NCBI RefSeq assembly: GCF_002575655.3 | Contig: NC_053035.3 | Location: forward strand, 375,573,792 to 375,637,791 | DNA length: 64,000 nt | Direction: 5' to 3' | Source: Aegilops tauschii subsp. strangulata | Lineage: Eukaryota > Streptophyta > Magnoliopsida > Poales > Poaceae | Shown: piece after piece, positions 57,240 to 64,000 of the stretch | Position numbering within the stretch: the stretch's first letter is position 1 | Layout of the letters: the number at the start of each line of letters is the position of its first letter | The notes under the pieces: generated by a model | Seen by the model: the letters and a program-made list of their open reading frames with translations, nothing else | What the model was told of the DNA's origin: nothing | Databases searched by the model: none | Made by a program: the position numbers and the translations under genes

Positions 57240-59884
57240 GGTAGTGTATGTCTCTTGTTGAATCTTTTATTTGTTTGGTTGTAATGCATGTAGTATGTGT
57301 AGGCTTTGTAGGTGTGCAGTGATTTGGTTTTAGGGATTGGTTTTAGGTTCAGGATTATTAGGGTTTGAAGTGGGTAATTCAGTATGTCTTGTATGTCTTT
57401 TAAAGATGCAATCTTTTTGTGTATATCTGTTGTTATTTGTGATGTAGATATCAGTTTATGTGTATGTGTTTACTGAGGCATTGCTTTTCTTTTGATTAAT
57501 TTATGTGTATGCTATGATCAACTGATGCATGTATGGCTATGTGCATGTTTTCATGTCTTATACAGTGAAGAACTCTGTATTTTAATCTAGATTCATTTTT
57601 AATAACAGTCTTTGAATTCCTTTTAACTCATGTAGGTTACAATACTCTTGTAGATATGAATATATCTTGCTGTTGTAAAATGTATGCAAGTTTAGTTTGA
57701 TGTAAATGCAAATTTTTAATTTGTACTGTGAGGTATTGTCAAGTTCATATAGGTTGTGAATGCAGTATGGTATTGTGCATTTTCATATAGGTTGATTTCT
57801 TTTTGTTGATATTGTTGTAAATATGTTGTCATCAATGGTTCTATAAATGTTGTTGTTGTGTAATGTGTGCAAGTTTATGTTTTAGGAACTAGGATTATAG
57901 TTGATATTTGATGAATCCTTGATAGTGTAATTATAATAGTGATTTGAGTCTTATATTTCTGTAATTAATGTAGCTTGCATACCTTTTGTCCATATCAATA
58001 TATCTGGTCCCAGAAACTTCTAGGCCAGGATATCAATATAATAGTGAACTAGGCTTAATATGATTTTTTTGCTGTTATGAAATGTGTGCAAGTTTAGTAT
58101 CATGAGTATGCAAGTTTCATTGTTTTGAATGTAGGTATCACGTTTTTTGGTGCAGTTATTGTTGTTCAATATACATATATTATCATCGAGCCTATTATAA
58201 ATCTTTCCTGTTGTGTAATGTTTGCAACTTTAGTATAATGAAAATGCAAGTTTAGGAATTTTGTTTTAGGTACTAGGTTCCAGTTGATATTGATGTTAGT
58301 GTAGTTTAAAATTTTATTTATTAGTTGCTATTATAGTTCCAGTTGCGAATTGAGTTAGGTACTCTGTCATCCTTTTGTAGGTATAAAATTTATCTTGCTG
58401 TTGTGAATCATGCACAAGTTTAGTTTGATGTACATGCAAATTTTTAATTGTACTGTAAGGTATTGTGAAGTTCATATAAGTTGTGAATGCAAGTGGTATT
58501 GTGCATTTTTCAAATATGATGTTTTCTTTTCTTCATATCATTGTAAATATATTATCATCAATGCTAATATATAAATCGTGCTGTTGTGTAATGCGTGCAA
58601 GTTTTAGTATCATGAATGTGCAACTTTTTAATTTCAGTATTTGAATTTTAGGAGTTAGCTTTTAGGTACTAGGATTATACTTGATATCACTAAGATTAAT
58701 ATGAATCTTTGCTTTTGTGAAATGTGTGCGACTTTAGTATTATGAGTATGCAAGTTTTTTTGTGAATTGATATTGATGAATCCAAGCTATTATAGTTTCT
58801 ATTGCGAATTGAGTTAGGTACTCTGTAATTCATATATGTTGAAATCTTTCATGTAGATAAGAATGTATCTTGCTGTTGTAAAAGGTGTGCAAGTTTAGTT
58901 TGGTGTAGATGCAATTATAACAGTACTATGATAGTATTTATATTGTGAGCTATTGTGCATTTTAATTTAGGTTGATTTGTTTTGCTCTTATCATTGTAAT
59001 TATATTTTCATCAATGCTACTGTAAATCTTCCTGTTGTGTAATGCGTGCAAGTTTCAGTATCATCAACGTGCAACTTTTTTAATTTGCACTATTTGAATT
59101 TTAGGTACTAGGATTATAGTTGATTTTTTGATGAACCCATGATAATATTTTTATAATTGTGAATTCAGTGTTATATTTCTATAATTCATGTAGGCTGAAA
59201 TACCTTTTGTACATATCAATCTATCTGGTCCTAGTAATTTCTAGGATAGGTAATGACCAAGCTTGATATGAATCTTTGCTATTGTGAAAGGTGTGCAACT
59301 TTAGTATCATGAGTATGCAAGTTTTGTTGTTTTTTATATAGATATCAGGTTTGTCATTGAGCCTACTATAATTCTTTCCTGTTGTGTAATGTCAGCAAGT
59401 TTATTATCATGAACATGCAAGTTTTCATTTGCATCATTTTGAATTTTAGTAATTAAGCTAAATGATAATCAATGCTAATGATTATAATTTTATTATAATG
59501 AAAAACTAGAATTAATGTAGCTTGTTGTTCAGGTTTCTTCTTTCTCCTTTTTGCTTTTCCTTTGTCCAAATATGCGATTTGGGAATGAGATGAACACTCA
59601 TCTTGTTTTGATTGTTCTGCTGATGTAGATCTAAGGGCGATCAGAGTAGAATCCGTTTTTCAGGAGTAAATTTTAATGGAGTGCTAGTTGTGTTTTTTGA
59701 TTTTTTCTAACTCTTTGAATGTTCTTATTTTTTGTAGTTATCAACTTTTATTTTATGTATGCCTCCCCATTGATAGATCAAGAGTTTATGCAAGTCTAGT
59801 TGCTTAGAGATGCAATTTTCTTAGATTTAATCATTTTTAGGGAGCTTGTTAATTCGAGATATTTCATTTTTAAGTTATCCATGT
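57240..59884 (+). repeat. Intron-like tract with diverged GCAAGTTTAG repeats
   Basis: The words GTGTGCAAGTTTAGTAT, CATGAGTATGCAAGTTT and TTGCTGTTGTgAAATG recur many times. Larger imperfect units begin with CTTGCTGTTGT near 57668, 58394 and 58870 and continue with matching text (ATGCAAATTTTTAATT, GTATTGTGCATTTT, TGTTGTGTAATGCGTGCAAG). No long open frame. It probably constitutes the long leader intron or introns of the B3-like gene. Confidence 0.6.
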
Positions 59885-59895
59885 AGAATAACCCT

Positions 59896-61847
59896 ATGCT
59901 TTTTGACAATATGGTTTGCCCTGTTTGTCGTTGTCCTGGTGCTCCATGCTTTCCATTTGTGCCAGCCGATGAAGTCCTTGAAGTTTTCGATGTTGTCCTT
60001 GATGAGTATTGCTTTAGGCAGATGGTGAGTTGTATTAATCTTATCACTTTACATTATTTATTTTTGTTCTTCCCTTGTATGAGCTTGCAAATTCTCTATT
60101 TTTAGTAGGTAATTGAGGTACTGTGTAGTTCATGTAATTCCTGTTTTTTGAAATCGATGTTCATGCAAACTATGTGCAAGTGTAGTATTTATGAAGATAC
60201 TAGTAACAATTCTAAATTTTGAATTTTATGGATCAGTTCTGTTTGTGTAGTTATAATTGTCAATTGAGTTAGCTTTTATGTAGTTTAAATGCCTTATAAA
60301 TTAACCAACACATCTACCTCAGTAAACTCTAAATTACAATAAACAGCAAGTTTAAAGTTGACGTTGTAAAATGTGTGCAATTTTACTAGTTCTGTTTGGT
60401 GTAGTTATAGTTGTGAATGCAGTTTGATACCTCCATGTATCTACCTCCAATAATCCATGGAGGTTAAATCCCTTCTTTTTGTTGAAATCAATGAATCTAC
60501 CTCGAGTGAACACTAAATTATGGTTCCAATATTTTGGTTTTTTTGTTCTATATGAAGTTTTTCTCTTATAATTCGTTTGCAAGACTAGTATTGTGAGGAT
60601 TCAAGTCTTGTTTCAAAATTTTGAATTTTTGTGGACTAGTTCTGTTGGTGTAGTTATATTGTGTCAATTGAGTTAGCCACCCATTAATTCTATGTAGTTC
60701 AATTTGTGTTTTATCTACTTCCTGTAAATCCTCAATTACGATATCAACAATATTAATATGAGTCTTTGCTGTTGTAAAATGTCCGCATTTTTAGTATGAT
60801 GGATGTGCAATTTTTTTCATACGATATTTACATTGTGTTGGTTTGTTTCATTTTTTTATTTTTCAGTACATCCCATGCAATGTGAGGGGTTTCTTAGCTG
60901 ATTATATCGAGGAGCACATGAATGTTGCACAGACTTTCAACCACAAGAGGACTGAGCCTGCTATTCTTACTTATGAGAGTAGATCTTATGCTTCAGACTT
61001 TAAGCATCGAGGCAACTATTCAAAGTTTTGTGGCAGTGCTTGGTTTGAGTTCAGCAACGACTATGCTCTTCGTGCTGGAGATCGTGTGGTCTTTACTTTG
61101 CACCACACATGTTTTGATTTGAAAGTAGAGACTTTCCGTGATGGAGAAAGGATTCTTCCTTTACCTTCTGTTGGTGAGTTTCTGATTATTTCTCTGTGTT
61201 ATTTATCATTGTTGTTTCTTTTGCTTTTTAATTGCATTGCTGTCATAGATGTTAACTTATTCGGGTCATCTCTTTTTTTGTAGCTTTTGAAAACCTTAGT
61301 GATGCAAAGTATGAGCTTGTTTGCTCTGCTGTCATGCCTCGTGGCTTGGAGTTCAACTATCACAACGATCGCTCCTTTGTACGTTCACTTTTCTGGACTT
61401 CAAGCTTCATGCGTTGTGTTCCGTTCGTTCATGTCATGACTATCACAAACACTGTGAAGTTTATCATGGTAAGTTTTTGACTTTACTGCTTTATTTTATT
61501 TACTTTTTTTAGATTTGTTGTGCTTAATGATTTGTGCACGGAAGTTTAGTCTTGAGAAAGTTTTTTGGGTTTATGAATTTTTGATCCATACCTTTTCATT
61601 TTTATTGTAACAGAAAATTCCAAAGGTCGTTGTCTCTAGCTTGAGAAGTTTTGTTGATATGCCCATCAGTGCTAAAGCGTCTCCGGAAGCTTTCCTGGGG
61701 GATATGCATGTTATCATGCCATCATCTTTGAACCTATGCAAGCAAGATGGGAGGATGGTCATTGAGAAGACCAGTTTCAGTGAATTCATCTTAGCCACTT
61801 CTTTCGCAAAAGACAATGCTTATCACTTTCAACGAGTCATCATTTGA
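59896..61847 (+). CDS. Protein with two B3-like DNA-binding domains, 4 coding exons
   Basis: Coding exons 59896-60024, 60867-61173, 61284-61468 and 61614-61847, all with GT-AG introns and matching phase, give 284 residues. The first exon starts 10 bases after an acceptor (ATGTAG, 59881-59886). It has a Cys cluster (CPVCRCPGAPC), and a second Met codon lies at 59911. Exon 2 (residues 44-145) reads YIPCNVRGFLADYIEEHMN then GSAWFEFSNDYALRAGDRVV, which fits the C-terminal half of a B3 fold (W-x-x-F, N-x-L, GD-x-x-x-F). Exons 3-4 read VKFIMKIPKVVVSSLRSF and DGRMVIEKTSFSEFILATSF, ending in AKDNAYHFQ, a weaker second B3. Two-B3 proteins of the REM class are plant nuclear DNA-binding proteins. The gene appears intact. 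Target and regulation unknown. The 842-bp second intron (60025-60866) has the same GCAAGTTT-type repeats as the upstream tract. Confidence 0.7.
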
Positions 61848-62780
61848 TCGTACAATTTCGATTTTCTTCCAGCATCTAGTGTAGATGCAAGCGATGAGAG
61901 AAGTTAGTTTGGGTCCAGTTGATAAGTAGCGGTTTGTAAGTTGTAGTGGGTTTATGTGTTGGACTTGTCTTATCTTTTGGCACTAAGCAATTATGACTGT
62001 AAGTTATGGTTAGTTAAGTCAAGGACTGAAGGAAAGTCTGGTTATCTTAGTACTGTCTGAACTATGTCTTAGATTTCAAAGACTTTATTAGACTTTGTGA
62101 ATGTTTCATGTTATTAATGCTTGTGTGTGTTTGCTCTATTCTTTATGTCCTGATTTTTGAATTCATGTTATATCTATTAGGTGTTTTGCGAGTTTGTATT
62201 TATTTTTATTTTTCTGGGTGCTCAACAATTTCTTTGATTGATCTTTTCATTTATAGATCATATCAATTGTTGATTGAAAGTCACCCTAGAACTGTTTGAT
62301 TTTTTGCTCTTTATCTAAGAAATGGAATTTTTTTCCTGCCGATCTACTTTAATCTGGTTGATATTTTTCCTTCTGGATCATACGCTTTGTCAATTCATTG
62401 TCACCCTAAATTTATTTTTTATACTTTTTTTTTCTCTTGCTGTGACATTGAGTTTTATGATCCAGTCTCCCTAAATTTATTTTATACATTTTTATTGGTT
62501 TATTAATTATTTTTGTAAAGTTAAATGTGTTGAGTGTTTAATCTTCTAACAAGTTTTAAAAAGTGTTTTAAAGGGTTTTGCAGAATGAATTAATGCTTCA
62601 AAATTTCTTAATTTTCATTTTTTTTTCTAATTTAATATGTGAATTGAGATATTCAGTTTTTCTGAAGCACCTACAATTTCTTTTTATGTGAAAATCATCA
62701 TCCATACAATCCTGTTACATTAGTTTTGAAAGCACGTCGTTGTTCATTGCTTTGAGATTGGTGTTTTTTTTCTTTTAAGT
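61848..62780. other. 3' flank of the B3-like gene; no further ORF
   Basis: AT-rich sequence that should hold the 3' UTR. No second gene is seen before the next CT-rich leader. Confidence 0.5.
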
Positions 62781-62849
62781 CTATTTCCTTTCTGTGTCCG
62801 CACGACTGTGCCTTACGTTACTGGTGACATCACATTTATTTCAAAATCA

Positions 62850-63010
62850 TCAGCCCGTCCGCTTTCTGCGTGGGCGCTCGTCTTCTCGAAAGGGTTCTCC
62901 TCTCCTCTCCCTCCTCTCCGGCGACGAGGCCACCGTCGCTGCGCTCGTGCTCCGACAGATTGGTGGTCTGCTCGCACCATCTGAGAGCGCCCCTCGTTCT
63001 TCCTCTATCT
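62850..63010 (+). promoter_or_regulatory. Candidate 5' leader exon of a gene running off the right edge
   Basis: A CT/CG-rich block (CTCCTCTCCTCTCCCTCCTC, CGGCGACGAGGCC) ends in CTATCTCAG followed by GTCTGTTCTCC, a plausible splice donor. The sequence then becomes T-rich intron-like, with AAACCCTAGGGTTT at about 63073-63086. The frames of 69-85 codons across it are UTR readings. Confidence 0.45.
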
Positions 63011-64000
63011 CAGGTCTGTTCTCCCCGTTCAGCTTTCTCCCTTGCGTTTAATTTCCGAATCCCTTTCTCGAAACCCTAGGGTTTTTGACCTAATGCGTGC
63101 AAATTGCTTGCGTGATCTCATAGATTAAGATGTTTAGGTTGGTTTGCACAGGTGCTCTGGAAGCGCGCTAGTGTTTATATGCTCAATTGATTCTGATTTT
63201 GATTTTATTCCAGTTCCTGGCCTCAGTGCAGTCCGCTATGAGATCTCGTACCTGGTAATTTAGTTGCGTTTTCATGGAATTCAGCTTGAAATCCATAGTT
63301 TCCACCAGTATCGTCCAAATTTTAGATAGTTTAGGCCAAGATTTGATTGTTGCATGCAGATGTTCTGAGTCCCCCAGTGCCTTGATTTTCGAACTTATTG
63401 CTTGAGTCCTGTACGTGTCCCGTGTAGAGCTGTGATTTTGTATGACGGGAGGCAATTTAGTGTCGTTTTGTCATGAATTTTACATAATATGTGCATATTA
63501 TCTACTAGTTTATTAGATTCGTGGGTTGAGGCCAATGGATGCATTCTGTGCAGCACCTGATTTATGATCCATGTCTTCTTTTTCCCTGCACTGTTACTGT
63601 CTGCATATTCAGATCTATTTACAGGGGCGGAAAACATCCAGGCAGTGTTTTTTCAGAGTAGTGACTTATGTAACTAATAATTGATATCCATTTCAATTAT
63701 GGTCATGGTATCAAGTTCTGATTTCAATGTTTATTCTCGCAGCTTGCGACGTTTTTCATGTCTGCTAATGAATATATTTGATAGAAACTAGTTTTATGCA
63801 TTTATGTGCTTGTTTACTGCACTAGTGTAGGTTTATTGTTGTTCATAAACAATACCTTTTTAAGTGTTTGTGCTAATGATTCCAGTAGTGATTTAAGTTC
63901 AGTCAATTATATAATTGTTTGCAGCATGCTGCTACATCATATTATCTGTAATCTATTTTATGTGTTTTTTTGTTCTCAATCAATGGCTAGTGATACTAAT
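63011..64000 (+). other. Probable leader intron of the right-edge gene
   Basis: T-rich sequence with no long frame. No coding exon is seen before the window ends. Confidence 0.4.

Overview
This is nuclear DNA of a Triticeae grass (wheat, Aegilops, barley or a close relative). The identification rests on the repeats, recognised from memory: an Angela/WIS/BARE-1-type Copia LTR, a Sabrina-type Gypsy LTR, a Sukkula-like LARD LTR, Harbinger, Mutator and hAT elements with clear target-site duplications, and Stowaway MITEs. Most of the window is transposon-derived. I can support two host genes, plus the probable leader of a third at the right edge. I saw no bacterial genes, rRNA, tRNA or CRISPR.

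Layout. 1-757 is a fragment of an LTR family that recurs nearly complete at 20116-22888. 758-4027 is non-coding with degenerate repeats. 4028-6707 (minus) is a four-exon patellin gene (SEC14/CRAL-TRIO plus GOLD lipid-binding protein). About 430 bp upstream of its start codon lies a Mutator-like element (7139-11136, 9-bp duplication). Two Harbinger elements and one Stowaway are inserted in that element. A 622-bp hAT element follows (11314-11935).

12727-24955 is a nest whose layers can be separated. The outer element has GGGCATCTC termini and a minus-strand ORF. A Sabrina-type solo LTR (13124-23414) is inserted in the ORF. Three more solo LTRs are inserted in the Sabrina LTR: Angela/BARE, a 4.2-kb Sukkula-like LTR, and the GCGGTACTACCGC-rich LTR. 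Each shows a 5-bp duplication, one perfect and three with a single mismatch. The outer ORF stays open across the breakpoint once the 10.3-kb insert is discounted.

27206-39715 is a Tat-type Gypsy element on the minus strand inside another LTR-like sequence. It has one 520-bp LTR, a PBS-like site, gag, protease, RT/RNase H and integrase. It also carries a spliced opposite-strand gene of the Transposase_28 type with its own TATA box. It is inactivated by four in-frame TAG codons, all explicable as C-to-T changes at CHG sites, and by one G-run frameshift. Its left LTR is missing.

40100-56430 holds remnants: a Copia gag, unassigned ORF pieces, a MULE with about 200-bp TIRs (43394-44173), LTR-like pieces, a Harbinger ORF1 remnant, several AT-rich degenerate arrays, and a 430-bp direct-repeat pair that captures a Stowaway insertion next to its empty site.

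From about 56.6 kb the sequence becomes genic. A CT-rich leader and a long repeat-rich, apparently intronic stretch lead to a four-exon gene with two B3-like DNA-binding domains (CDS 59896-61847, 284 aa). A second CT-rich leader starts near 62.85 kb, and its coding part lies beyond the window. The two host genes share no evident pathway.
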